From: Nematostella vectensis | Lineage: Eukaryota > Cnidaria > Anthozoa > Actiniaria > Edwardsiidae | NCBI RefSeq assembly: GCF_932526225.1 | Contig: NC_064043.1 | Coordinates: 8,485,501 to 8,549,500 of the forward strand | Reading direction: 5' to 3' | DNA length: 64,000 nt | Shown: piece after piece, positions 1 to 12,800 of the stretch | Numbering within the stretch: the first letter of the stretch is position 1 | How the letters are laid out: every line of letters begins with the position of its first letter | Notes under the pieces: generated by a model | Database searches by the model: none | Seen by the model: only the letters and a program-made list of their open reading frames with translations | What the model was told of the DNA's origin: nothing | Position numbers and translations under genes: made by a program

Positions 1-3000
1 CAATTGCTGCCATTTTCTTTGCATTGTCTTCCACTTTTTTATTAGTCTCATCCTCCTCTTCTTTTTCATCATCAGAATCAGAACTGTCACTGTTTTTAAA
101 CTCATCCAGGTATCTATAGAATGGACAAAGAATCCCTTTCAACAACTAAATCTAGTGGAGTCTGTTAATAAAAGCCACTGTCTGTGGAGGGTCTCCTAGA
201 CAGGGTAATTGTCTATTTTTTAGTGTATAAAGTTCTACAAACTACTATCCTTTAAAGGAAGTTCAAAAATTCTCCCACTTCTGCTACCCCTTAGCGGGTC
301 TCATGCTACTGGACACTGTAATTATCAAAATAGAGACGTGTGTGATGTAGGTGCATTAAAATCTAAAAAACTGAAAAAGTGTTTGATATTATGGTTATGG
401 TAAGAGGTGAGAATTGCTGTTAACCACACCCAAAGTGCTGTCCCTTAAAAATTGATTTTGCCTTTCATCAACCTTGTCTGTTTTTATGGGAGTGCCTCCC
501 TGGTGTTTTCAGCAGAACACCTCCATCAGATTAGAAGCCCCGGCACCCATTCCAGTGGATATGAAAAGGTAGGTATTTTCTAATGAACAATCCTTAGATT
601 TTACACTGTTTCACAAATAGTAACATATAACATGACCTACCCCCCCCCCCCTCCACGAATCCTGGTAATAATTCCCCGATTGAGAATAAGTAACAATTTT
701 ATACTAATCTTACCTCAAAGCTTTTTTATATTTCTTTTTTGCAACCTCATACTTCTGTTGTTTGAATTGCTCATTTCCAATGACCTTTAGCTTCTCTGCA
801 ACTTCAACAACTAGCTCAACCTTTTGGGGGAAAAAAGGTTTGTGATTAGAAATATAACCTTTGGATAAAATATAAAATGCAATTTAAAAAATGTTTACCT
901 TTGAGAAATCTATATCTGCATCTTTTGGCCAATTTGGATAAACATCACCTGTGCCATCGTCAACACTCATGCCATCATCTTCACCAGGTGCTAATTCACC
1001 ACACTCCTCAATAATACATGGCTGAGGGAAAGGACAGTCAATATATATTTTTAATCAAGTTGAGAGTTGTGAAACACTCTTTAAGGGAAAGTTCATTTAT
1101 TATTCAGAGGCCGGGGGGGGGGGGGGGATTTTGATAAAAGTAAGGAATATAATTAGTTGCCCCACTCCCCTTCAGGAGGAACAAAATTGTCCATGCACCC
1201 CCTTACGCTTTCACCATATTTTCAGTGCCGCCCCCCCCCCCCCCTTCAGAAAACCGAAGAAAGAATTAGCAAGGGAAGGAACAAGAGCAAGAGATTAGAC
1301 ACAAACTGGTCAGAAAGTGGAGGGGGAGGAGTTAGCTGAAAACATTAATTCAGTAATGGTGAAGGCACTCAATTTCCAAAAAATATGACTAACTCCAGGT
1401 TGCAACCTGATAATGGTTGGTGCTATAGTAACTGTAAAAGAAGCCTTTTCGATCTTCTCCTTGCAAGAAAAGTGCAGCATGAGAAGAGAGAAAAGAAAGA
1501 GAGCAAGAAAGACAGCGAATCAGATATGAGCGAGGATTTTTATGACGGAGAATGAGCGCTTATAGCATTAAAAAGGTTTGGTTATATTTTAGATATGGAA
1601 CATAAGCATTTTAAAATGTATTTAGGGTGTATACAGGTTTGCATTGCATAGATAAAACGTGGCTTAATACGTATTGTGGACTCATTTAGCATGGCAAATA
1701 ACTGCCCCCAAACCAACTCGAGGCCCCCCAACGGTATCCTTACGCCCCCCTCCCATCGGGATAATAAATTAACTTTCCCTAAGTGAATGAATTGAAAAAC
1801 TGGCTCATATTTGATATGAGCGATACCCTTGGGACTTGAAACTTATTTTTAAGTAGAATACTCACACTCTTTGGGCTGCTATCATCAACTGGAGTAGCCT
1901 CAAGTTCCCGCACAACATCCATCCCCTTTAGTACCTTGCCAAATACTACATGCCGCCCATCCAGGTGTGGTGTGGGTACGGTAGTTATAAAGAACTGAGA
2001 CCCATTGGTATTTGGGCCGGAGTTCGCCATCGATAATAAGCCAGGTTTATCATGCTGGATAAAATATCTTATAATTAGTGAAACAAATATCAGGTTTCAG
2101 GAAAACAATGTGTATCTACAAACCTTATAAGTGAAATCTTCATCAGCAAACTTCTCGCCATAAATTGATTCTCCACCAGTGCCATTTTTGTTGGAGAAAT
2201 CCCCACCCTGTACCATAAAGTCTTTGATAACTGGAATGTGGAAAGTACATGATGATTTTTAATCACTACAACTGTAGCAAATGTAGTGCTAAATTGAAAA
2301 TTAGGACAGAAGCCTGCAAGTCCACAAGTTTAGAACCCTGTGGTGAGAAAAAGATGGGGAATGGAAAAATGGTCAGCAAAAACTCTTTTTTGTCTTAAGC
2401 TTGCTGTGTTCGTTGTGTGCTATTAAATAGCGTAACATAATATAGATACATTTCTAGTTGAATACAAAGTAAAACAGCGTAAAAAGGTTTCTCAGCGATA
2501 AAAAATGCTATTCAAATTCTAACATATTGCTCAGTCCACATAATTTTTTAGTTAAAGGATTGTGGTTTTGGTTTTGAGTACTGCTAAAAATGAATATAAA
2601 CTGTTAAAATATTTTTGAGTACCGTCTTTTACCAAGCAATCAATTCATACATGTATCACTTGATACATATTTAGGGCCATGTAAAAACCGTGTGTTAATG
2701 AAATAAAACAACAAATACATCGACTCAGAAAAGAGGGGCACTGGCACATTTTAATTAAGTGGAACAAGTGCCCCCTGCCCCTCCCTGCCGTCGCCCTTCA
2801 GGGATTCAGGGGTATTTAAAGTGCTGTTAGTCTAGAATGTGTGGAATATTGGAAGTTCTGAAATACCATATTAAACCCTGCAAAATTATATATATGTATA
2901 GTATATGATTTGGTACGGAGGGTTTTAATATTCCCTTGTATGCCACATACCCCCTAGCCACGCCCCTTCTCCTGTTTCTAATGTAGCAGTTATGGTGTGA

Positions 3001-4627
3001 AACATATATCTGTTTGGACAACTTACTTCTGTGGAAAGGACATCCTTTGTAGTGTAATGGTTTGCCTGTACTTGGGCCAATTCCTTTTTCTCCAGTACAT
3101 AATGCTCTGAAGTTTTCGGCAGTTTTGGGGACTTTGTCAGCAAACAGCTCAAATAAGACTCGCCCCACTGAAAGACATCAGAAGATAGATTAAAAGATAA
3201 ACATGACAATAATATACACATCCTCAGGGACTCCCGACCCACACCTTATTCTATTGACCACAGAATCTAAAATACATCCTCCATTTAGATTAATTGAAAC
3301 ATTAATAAATGAAAAACAAAAAAAGAAAAAATGCATTTTAATTAAAAAACATCACTTATAAAAAAATATACAAGAAGCCTAAATAATTGATCAAGAGTGA
3401 ACTTATCATTAGAACTTCAATCAGCCTACAGCTAAAAAATGTTTACTAATATAAATTCCATGAGTTTTCATAGTTTTAGAGTATTTTCTCTCTTTTCATT
3501 GCATCACCTTGAAAACATTGTTTAGAAACAATGTGAAAAATTGTAATATTCTTAGTACTGGGTTTTATTTTGTAAAAAAATTCTAAAACCTATTTCTGAT
3601 GTTAGTAGCAGAAAATAGGAAAAAAATTAAAAGATCAGCAATTGATAAATGGTACTTTATGTTACAGTAAAGATGTAAATTTCAGCAAGGCATTTGCACC
3701 GTCACCAGCAGCTTACAGACATTGAATATCGGTGATTATCTCTTGAATCTCTAATTAACAAAGTAAAGTAATTTTAAATGGAGTCTATGAAATTAAGAAT
3801 GAATTTTAAAAATGAGTAATAATTGTGTCAGTCTTTAACAGACTAACAATGTTGAATGCACATTAAAAGGTGTATATTATTCTTGGGCATCATTGTTCCA
3901 GTTTTATAACATTTTCTTTGTAAACATACAGATGTTTATTCTACCTTGTTTTGAATTTTCCTTTTTGTGAAACTTCAATAATAGTGTGAATTTATATTGA
4001 TCTTTAAGCCAGTCTTGAACAGGCAAACACATGCAAATCAATAAAGACATATGTCCATGATGATGTCAATCATTAACATGATAAAGCCTGGCAATTTGGT
4101 CATGCAATTACCAAGAATTAACTGCAATATATGATCAGAAAAATACAGGAAAAGAGGGCTGGTGATTTGGGAAATTGGTAATCTGGAACTTTAAAACATT
4201 ATTTCATAAGCATGAATGTTGTGTAAAAGATGGTCGAGGTAAATCTACTTTACCATTCAAAAAATATTAAGTGAAGAGTAAAGAGTATACTTTTAGCTTG
4301 AGACACAATATAAGTATATCATGCAAGCACGAAATTAGAAAAAAAAGGAAAGTTTGTCAATTTGAGTTGAAACAGAGAAATGGATATATTAACTCAAACT
4401 CTACCGCTAAAAATTCTGATTTTTTTGGGAGGATTGTCAAAATAAACCCATCTCGGTACCAGTGTCACAGTAAGTATGTCACGAATAGACATCTTAGTTC
4501 AGATGTCCAGCCACGGAAACCATCACGAAATGTACAAATTACCTTTCTCTCCGCCAATTGTCACGTCGAAAAAACACCTCGGGTTAGGTTTTTTGGATTT
4601 GGGGTCTTCTACTTCGGGTGTAGACAT
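1..4627 (-). CDS. PPID: Cyclophilin-40 (peptidyl-prolyl isomerase D), 5' part, seven exons, cut by left window edge
   Basis: Hsp90 co-chaperone with an N-terminal cyclophilin PPIase domain and C-terminal TPR repeats. Coding exons read on the minus strand: 4543-4627, 3027-3167, 2124-2230, 1866-2054, 899-1021, 714-820 and 1-113 (open). All junctions are GT-AG and in phase, giving about 288 residues. The PPIase domain spans about residues 17-180, with [10 protein letters not shown], the loop [20 protein letters not shown] and [15 protein letters not shown]. As in human Cyp40, the usual cyclosporin-contact Trp is His ([11 protein letters not shown]). The first TPR starts near residue 220 ([20 protein letters not shown]) and is followed by an acidic Ser/Asp/Glu insert. 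The start codon at 4627 fits the family's short N-terminal extension. The rest of the TPR domain lies outside the window. It is divergent from SMIM20, with 449 bp between start codons. Family identity is very secure. Confidence 0.95.
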
Positions 4628-5076
4628 TTTGTAAGGAACTCTGCCTAAATTTAGCAAAAAATAAGAAACGTTCGATCGCGTGCACCGCCAAACCGAGATG
4701 ATCTAATGACAAATTCTCATTGCCGGCCGTAGGCTACTACCATACGACGGGATGGCTTCTACTAACGGGGGGTCGAGTAGGGGAGCATGATAAATATCCC
4801 CGTTTATTCTAGAGAAGAGTTACACTACTAGAGTCAATGGAGCCGTGACTTTTATGAATGACATTTCAAAAGTTGTATTTAAATTTTACCAACCAGTATA
4901 TATTAGTTGTTCAAAGTTTGCTGTTGCTGTTATATCTGCTTACCCCTCCCCTTGTGGATAAAAACATTGTCCAAGAAAATTGCAGGCATGCGCAAAGTTT
5001 TGATTACCGATGACCAGGATCGCTGGTTCAGAAAATGGTGGGCGAATGTAAAAACGTTAAAAACATTGTATGAAGA
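4628..5076. promoter_or_regulatory. Divergent promoter region between PPID and SMIM20
   Basis: The 449 bp between the PPID start codon (minus, 4627) and the SMIM20 start codon (plus, 5077) must contain both 5' UTRs and both promoters. No clear TATA box is visible. A small ORF (4988-5092, 34 codons) begins upstream of the SMIM20 ATG and overlaps it out of frame; it matters only if transcription starts upstream of 4988. Shared control is inferred from geometry alone. Confidence 0.5.
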
Positions 5077-6480
5077 ATGTCCAGTCAAGTGAGATCTGGT
5101 ATTGTTATCGGGGGTTTTGTGGCGCTAACGGTGGCTATGATGTTTCCAATCGCCATCTACCCAAAGCTGTTTCCCGAAGTCTACCGTGAGTTGGGAACAC
5201 AACGAAAAAATACCGACTGTTACACAACACAACTATGACACTGCAAATTCAAGTGCCAAAACGTGCACTTATAAGCAACAACTAGCTATGCTCAAAGCAT
5301 CCTTTAATTTTATCGTAGCGAATTGCCTTTCTTTTTTTTCAGAGGATATACAAAGAGATAGGAGAAAGGGAATAAAACAAGAGGAAATTCAGCCTGGAAG
5401 TAAGATCATTTTTTATCGTATTCTTATTTATGCTCTCATGTCATCTGCATAAACCCATCTAAATATTAAACTTCAATTAATGCATTTTTCGGGAGAGGAG
5501 GGTTTAGCTTATCAACCCTGATTTCTAAAGTTTGCAGGTTGAACACATCGTGGTGACGTCCCAGAAAGCCCACGCTCACAGCCGGTGTTTTTTTGGATAT
5601 TAGAAAATTTATAATAGAAATTGACACAGGCAGCCCAAGTTCATTATAAGTAAATTTTTACTGTATTTGTAGGAGATGAAATACAGTGTTTATATGGCTT
5701 CATTAGAGGGTTTCCGATAAACTTGCGAAATTGCGTGAGAATCATCACAGAGTTCTTGAAAATAGTGGTAAATAATAGTATATTGTTTTGTGATTTGGAA
5801 GCCTTGAAGTTGGTCGAAAGGATCTCCCTCTAAACGAGATCTCAAGCAATTTTGCGAGTTTAGCGGAAACCCTATAACAAAGCCATATAAACACTGTATT
5901 TCATCTATTTCATCTATTTAATAGATAGGCTCACCTAGCTGTTAGGGGTTATTTCCTCGTTGGCTTTTTGATCACTTAACAAGTGAACAACTATGAGCTT
6001 GGGCACCCTGTGGTTGTGTTAGGAATCAGAATTTTCAAGCAAATAAAAAAGGGGGGTTGGACTTCTTACCTTTTTATTAGCTGCAAGTAAGAGACTGAAA
6101 TAAGCTCAACATGACCTTGGTGTTGTGGGTATGGCTTTAAGTTGTGCATATAAATAGGATTCGAAATATTTGAAAAAAAAAAAAATTCTAAAGTATCCTA
6201 TGCAGTTGTTTAGACCTCTGTCACACATTGCAAGACAGATATCAGAACAACCACATAGAGATTATTTAGGACCCCAAAACACCCAGGGAACTGAAACAAC
6301 TATTTACAGAATTCAATATCTGATTATGTTATTCACTTGCTATGTGTAGCATGTTCTTCACATCTCGAAAAACTATAGTCCAATACCAGTTATTTAAATC
6401 TGCATTGAAACCACCCTAAAATTAATCTTCTTGATATTTCAGACATGAAAGTATGGTCAGATCCATTTAAGAGGGACTAG
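5077..6480 (+). CDS. SMIM20: SMIM20 / MITRAC7-like small mitochondrial inner-membrane protein
   Basis: Three coding exons, 5077-5185, 5343-5399 and 6443-6480, encode 67 residues. The family factor stabilises newly made COX1 during cytochrome c oxidase assembly in the mitochondrial inner membrane. One hydrophobic segment (about residues 8-27, GIVIGGFVALTVAMMFPIAI) follows a short polar N-terminus. The C-terminal part KGIKQEEIQPG...MKVWSDPFKRD aligns with the human C-terminus (VQEDVQPPGLKVWSDPF). Phases join exactly (C|AG gives Q, A|AC gives N). In vertebrates the C-terminus is also proposed as the source of the amidated peptide phoenixin, which ends SDPF-Gly. Here SDPF is followed by Lys-Arg-Asp, so the amide-donor glycine is missing. 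The gene is divergent from PPID and convergent with the ZFAND2 gene. Confidence 0.9.
5674..5906. mobile_element. MITE-like palindromic element in SMIM20 intron 2
   Basis: A 233-bp unit whose ends are inverted copies of each other, starting AGATGAAATACAGTG on both strands. The two arms, about 70 bp each (5674-5745 and about 5835-5906), match with a few substitutions and small indels. There is no coding capacity. It is probably a non-autonomous DNA transposon. I did not find a clear target-site duplication. Confidence 0.7.
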
Positions 6481-6528
6481 CAAGTAATATTCTCCAAGCA
6501 AGACAGAACATGTATTTTCAACCCAGGA

Positions 6529-6544
6529 TTTATTGAACAATAAA
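6529..6544. terminator. Back-to-back poly(A) signals of SMIM20 (+) and ZFAND2 (-)
   Basis: AATAAA on the plus strand at 6539-6544 lies 59 nt after the SMIM20 stop. TTTATT at 6529-6534 is AATAAA on the minus strand, about 320 nt past the ZFAND2 stop, and I see no nearer AATAAA there. If both are used, the two 3' UTRs overlap for several tens of bases. Cleavage positions are inferred. Confidence 0.55.
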
Positions 6545-6852
6545 TAATAAGACAATACATTATAACATAAAGTGCCTTAACAGCAGATAAGCAAAAGGTT
6601 TTTTAGCTATGTATTAGTGTAGATAATATCATTGTGTCAATGAGAGAATCTTGCTATTATTTTATATGTATTAAATGTCATGATCAACATGGCAATGGTT
6701 TGCTAATAAAATATAGCTCATAATAAATACAACAATAGTTGTAACAATAATCTGGAACTTTCGGAACCTTGACATTTGAGTAGAGTACACCAAAAAAAAT
6801 TGATATAGGCTTTATCATGCAATGCTGCTAGTTGAGATATTTAAAGATGTGA

Positions 6853-9800
6853 TTAAGATAACAGACAGTCAGACTTCTTCTCATTTTGCGCCTGCTGGGC
6901 CTGCAAAGTTGAAAAGAGAAATTTTGGATCTCAAAATACGATATATATGCATGCATCATGTTTTGAGAAAAAAAAAATCTATACTCACACCAGAGACATT
7001 GAGAATGCATTAATACAATTTGCAACTATTTGCAAATACCAGCAAGATCATGGAGAATTCATTTACATGTTGTATGTGCTTGGAATTAATCTAAATCAAG
7101 GCTTGCACTTAACTTACATCATAAGGCCACCTATCCAATTGATAATTGGAATTCAAAACTGGACTATTTCTTTTAAGGACGTCATAGAAACACTTTCACC
7201 AATTTTATCGCAAGATTAAATGAATCTATTAAACTTTGTCCCCTGAGGTTATCATTTGAACTTACTCTTCTCTTTCTCTCAGCTTCATCTTTTTCTGATT
7301 GTGCTAGGGCCTGTGCAAGTGCCAAGTCATCTTGCTCTTGTACTGTCAGTGGTTTTGATGGCTGTTGAGTAGGCTCACTACTCAGCGATGCCTGTATCGC
7401 CAGGGCTAAGGCCTCATCTTCACTCTGTTAAACCAAAGCACAAAGGAAAGTAGAGGATATTGGAAGCAGGGTTTAGGGGGGTTAGTAATCCGCTTCCTTG
7501 GGCTGCCCAGGGAGGTGTTATGTGAATAAAAATATTCCACTTGGATGTATGCCCTCACCCAGAGGGCATACATCCAAGGCCATAGGATAATTACCAATAT
7601 AGTACTTGGCGATGCATGCCTCCAAAACACTGGTAACCAGAGAGAGTCAAAATAACTCGAAATAAAACGTGTGGCCCAGTGTGTTAACGTATCAGCATAT
7701 GGGGCCTACCACCTTTGCTGAAATGTGTTTGATCCCGGGACGAAACATGGATAGTATCTTTCTGTTTCTCAGCCCTGAATTTGACTTGTTGAACATATGT
7801 GAACTTAATAGAACCGTGTGTTCCTCAGTTCCAAGATAGGATTTTAATGTAAAGCGCTTAGAAAATGGTTAAAAAAACTTTAAGCTGTGAAACTGTATAA
7901 GTGCTATTGTATATAAATTTACTCCCCCCCCCCCCCCCCCATTGCCATGGGGTCAAACCCCTCAAAGCAAAAAACTAGATCCACACCTTAAGGAACAGAA
8001 CACTGTTCATGGATCACCATCATGTCAAAGATTATGAATTTAAAACCAAGGTGGATCTTACCAGAGCAGGCTGTTGAATGGGTGTGGCATTTCTTTGTTG
8101 ACTCAACTGTCTTTCTCTTCTTTCCCTGTAAATGTCGAGCAAAGCTATTTTAAACAAAGAGATTTTGAGGCTAATTCATAGTTAATAACAATGAATTAAT
8201 CTTGAAAAGTGATGTAAAAGAAAATAAGCGACCACAAAAATCAATTTCAGTGAAGAAATCCAAGATGTGAATTATCTGTGAATTTACTCATTTCATATAA
8301 CTGAGTTTACAAATTTACATTCATCACATAAAAGAGTATTGTTACCGTATTAATAAAACAAACACAATGGAGAATAATAATAATTGTGTTCCACTCACCT
8401 ATCCAATTCACTGCCAAACGACGATAAAGATGTTTGCTGAGGTTTGGATCCTTTGGGTTTGAATTGGAATCTTGCAGCCGCTGCTTGACTGAAGAATATT
8501 ATTTACTATATGGCCCATATTCCAGCCCCCACTAGAGGCCCTGAATAATCTGCCAAACCATCAGTATGTGCATTATACTAGCATTGTTAGACATAGCTTA
8601 CCCTGCTTTAGTTGCTGCTGCAGATTTCTTGCTAAAAAAAAAAAAAAAAAAAATGGTAAATGAGTAAAATGGCAAAACTTCTCATCCTCCTTTCTGTTTT
8701 ACTCTTCTATTTAATTTGCTCAGACCAATTCATATTCAAAGGGGAAGGCCAAATACATCTAGTGTTTTGGAGCACAGCTATACACCCTCTCCACACACAA
8801 CGTGCCTGGCCTGGATAGATTTAAAAGTAACTCGATCTATCTCAGTGAGTCTCTCACTCAAAGAAACAAGGCATTATTCAAAAGTGCGTTGGAGGATAGA
8901 AAACAAATGAAGTATGACTTCATTTGGACTGCAAATGGAAACATCTATTTGCGCAAGAATGAACGCAGTCCATCGATTCATGTTACCGATGAATCGGTAT
9001 TAATAAATCTAAGAAGCTCCAGCTTTGTTCACGAAGTCGAAGGGGCGACGGCGATGACAGATACCAACATCTCCTCCAAGAGCGACAGTGCGGCAAGTAC
9101 AAATACAGCAAGTTAAGAATAAGTCACATAGCTAACATGTATTCTTTCCATCGAAGTTTACAATTAACTAGATCACATATAAGTTCTTATGTTGACTTAC
9201 AATGACTAGAGTTATCTGTCACATTTGTTCTAAAATTATAAGAAAGAACTGTCGTGCTGTCGAATGCGATTCATGTTTACAGTGGTGTCACTTTAAATGC
9301 TCAAAATTGTTGCTTAAACAGTTTAATCATTTATCGCTCACCAACGATTTATGGCTCTGTCATCCCTGCTATTCTGAAGTCTTTCCCTTTCACAGATTAA
9401 ACAACAATGATCTATTGGATCTAGTCTTTAATTCCAATACATTGTGCCACTGCTCCCCATTCATTGATCGCGTTCGCCTTGAAAATCTTCCTCATCTAGA
9501 CATAGTTTCTAGTTTGAATTTTCCGAATTTAAGTGACTTTGATTTAGACATTAATATTCCTAGTCAGATTAATTCAAAATACTACTCCCCCCATGAATTT
9601 CACTCGTCTTATGAGCTTTCAAATTTATCAGACAAATCGCTCTCACTTCTTCATTGTAATATAAGAAGTATTTCAAAAAACTTTGATAAATTACAAGATA
9701 TGCTTTCTACTTTAAATCATCCTTTTAAGTTAATTGCTCTATCTGAAACCTGGCATTCTGACTGTAGAGAGCATATTGCTAATTGTTCTCTCCCAGGTTT

Positions 9801-12800
9801 TACTTATATATCGAAACCGACTAAATTTTCAGTTGGGGGAGTAGGTTTATTTATAGCTGTTTCTTTTAATTTCATTTTGAGGGAGGACTTATCCATTTCA
9901 AATGATCAACAAGAATCTTTATGGGTTGAAATACAAAATAATAAGGGTAGCAAAAACATATTATGTGGAGTTATTTACCGCCATCCAAATAGTTCTCTTG
10001 ACCCCTTTTTAGAACATTTCTATAAAACCATGGACAAAATCAGTAAGGAGGGAAAGCTCTGCCTTTTTTCAGGTGACATAAATTTGAATTTATTAAATTC
10101 AGACTCCCACCAACTAACAGGGGAATTTCTTAATACTTTATTTTCATATTCTTTTCAGCCACAGATCTTGCAACCTACTAGAATAACTGATCATTCGGCC
10201 ACGCTCATAGACAATATATTTTTTAACTCGCTCGAACATAAAACTTGTAGTGGCAATATTGTTTATCCCTTAACAGATCATCTTCCCAATTTTCTGACAA
10301 TAGATTCAATTAATATCAATGTCTCAAAAAATGACTTCTACCAAAGGGACTATTCTAGGTTGGATCAGGAAGCTTTAATTAATGATTTTAGCCAAATTGA
10401 TTGGTCTTTACAGTTTTATGGTATGGATAATGTTAACGATATTTTTTCCTGTTTTCTTGCTAAGTCTAATGAAATAATTAATTCCCATGCTCCAATGAAA
10501 AAACTTTCTAGAAAAGAAATTAAATTCAAAGCAAAACCTTGGATATCCAAGGGCATCAGAACTTCGATTAATTATAAGAACAGGCTCTATAGGAAGTTTA
10601 TTAAATCTAGAAATCAATATCATTTTGAAAAATACAAAATCTATAGAAATAAATTGAACCATTTAATTGCAATAAGTAAGAGAAAATACTATGAAAAGTA
10701 CTTTAATTTTAACAAATCTAACATAAAAAATATCTGGAAAGGGATAAAAGAAATTGTCGTGCTAAAGCCTAAGGCTCATTTCACACCTTCAAAAATTGTA
10801 TCTTCTAATAAGGTTTTTACCAATGTAAATGAGATAGCAAATGAGTTCAATTACTTCTTTGCTAATGTTGGCAGAAATATCAGCAACAATATTCCAAAAG
10901 TAAACACTTTATTTTCAGAATTTCTTCCAACAGCTAATTCTAACAGCTTTCTTCTAGCTCCCACATCTACAGAGGAAATTAGAAGTATAATCTTAGGAAT
11001 TAAATCAGGTAAAGCTTGTGGTTCTTCTAGCCTTCCAATTACAGTTCTTAAAATACTAAGCTCTATTATTTCAAGGCCTCTGGAGATATTATACAATCTG
11101 TCCTTTTCTTCTGGCATTGTACCTGATGCCTTCAAAATTGCACGTGTCATACCTATTTACAAATCAGGCTCTCATTTTGACACTTCTAATTTTAGACCAA
11201 TATCATTATTATCTATTTTTAATCAGTTACTTGAAAGGTTAATGTATAACAGAGTCATAAAATTTCTAGACAAATACGATATTTTGTACAAAAATCAATT
11301 TGGCTTTCGAGCCAATCATTCTACAGAACATGCTCTTCTGCTTATTACCGATAAAATCCAAAGATCAATTGAGGGTGGTCAATACTCTTGTGGCATATTT
11401 CTTGATTTTAGCAAAGCTTTTGATACTGTTGATCATAAAATATTATTAGCAAAACTTTATTCATACGGCATCCGTGGCATAGCTTATGAATGGTTTGTTT
11501 CCTACTTATCAAACAGGCAACAGTTTGTTTCTATTGGTAATGTGTCATCTGCACCACTACCAATAACATGTGGAGTGCCTCAAGGTTCAGTACTTGGTCC
11601 CCTTCTCTTTCTTCTGTACATTAATGATTTTAATAACTGCTCCAACTTATTTGACTTTCATTTATTTGCTGATGATGCCAATTTATTTTGTGCCGATTCT
11701 TCATTGACATCCTTAGAGACCAAAGTAAACACAGATCTGTATAATATAAATCGTTGGCTTTGTGCAAATAAATTGGCTTTGAACATCAGTAAAACTAATT
11801 TTGTCATTTTTCGACCAGCACAAAAGAGGCTGGCTAGTTCTATTTCTTTATCAATCAATAATAATACCATTAAACAAAAAAATAATATCAAATATCTTGG
11901 TGTAGTTATTGACTCCTTTCTTAACTGGAAGGAGCACATTAACCAGTTAAGTAAGAAAATCTCCAGAGGGGTCGGAATAATAGCAAAGCTGCGTTACTAT
12001 GTATCACCAACAATTCTCACTCAGCTATATTATTCTCTAATTTATCCATTTCTTACTTATGGTGCTATTATTTGGGGCAACACATATGAATCAACAATCA
12101 AGCCTCTTTTTATTTTACAGAAGAAAGCTGTTAGAATCATAACTTTCTCATCTTACATTGAACATACTTCTCCTATCTTTAGAAAACTAAATATCTTGAA
12201 ATCTCCTGATCTAATCTATTACTTAAACACAATATTTATGTACAAATTTAATTTGAATCTACTTCCAACTCCTTTTGATTCTTTTTTTACTACGGTTGCT
12301 TCAAGGCACAAATATAATACAAGACTGGCTTCTAAATCATCGTACTGCCTCCCTTTACCTCGAACTAATTATGGAAAGTTTAATATTCGTTTTAAAGGTG
12401 CCTCAATTTGGAATAACATCAAAGAACCTACCAAAACCATGCGTTTGCCTAGCTTCAAGGCTGCAATAAAGACCTCAATCCTTGAAAATTATTAGCTTCT
12501 ATCTAGTTTTTTTGTTTTATTGCATTTTATTTTGCTGCTGCTTTCATGTATTTTGTATTCGTGCCTTGTACGTCCTTGCTATACGCTCCATTTAATTGAA
12601 CTATTTTGTGCTGCCTAGCCAGATTAGCTTTTTAGTTACTTCTAGGCAGCCAATACCCAAAATCTGTAATTATTATTTATTTTCTTACTGTAATTTCTGT
12701 GTGTGGTATAAATAAAGTTATATTGCCTTACACCCATACCCGAGAGCTGATTTTTTGTAATAATTAAGGAGGGACTTAAGGGATTAAAAGGCAGAAGCAG

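Larger units (their letters stand above)
8700..12735 (+). mobile_element. CR1/L2-type non-LTR retrotransposon, 5'-truncated in ORF1, ORF2 intact
   Basis: The unit fills most of ZFAND2 intron 7 in the opposite orientation to the host gene. The left part encodes only the C-terminal end of ORF1 (about 8790-9116, ending ASTNTAS). It is followed after 85 bp by the complete ORF2 (9202-12495), then a short 3' UTR ending AATAAAGTTATATTG near 12725. The 5' end is lost or diverged and I cannot place it precisely; no target-site duplication was recognised. The undamaged ORF2 implies a young insertion. Confidence 0.85.

Noticed and set aside
4271-4648. 125-codon plus-strand ORF
   Set aside because: It is the antisense of PPID exon 1 and flanking DNA; no domain, and the opposite strand has a conserved exon.
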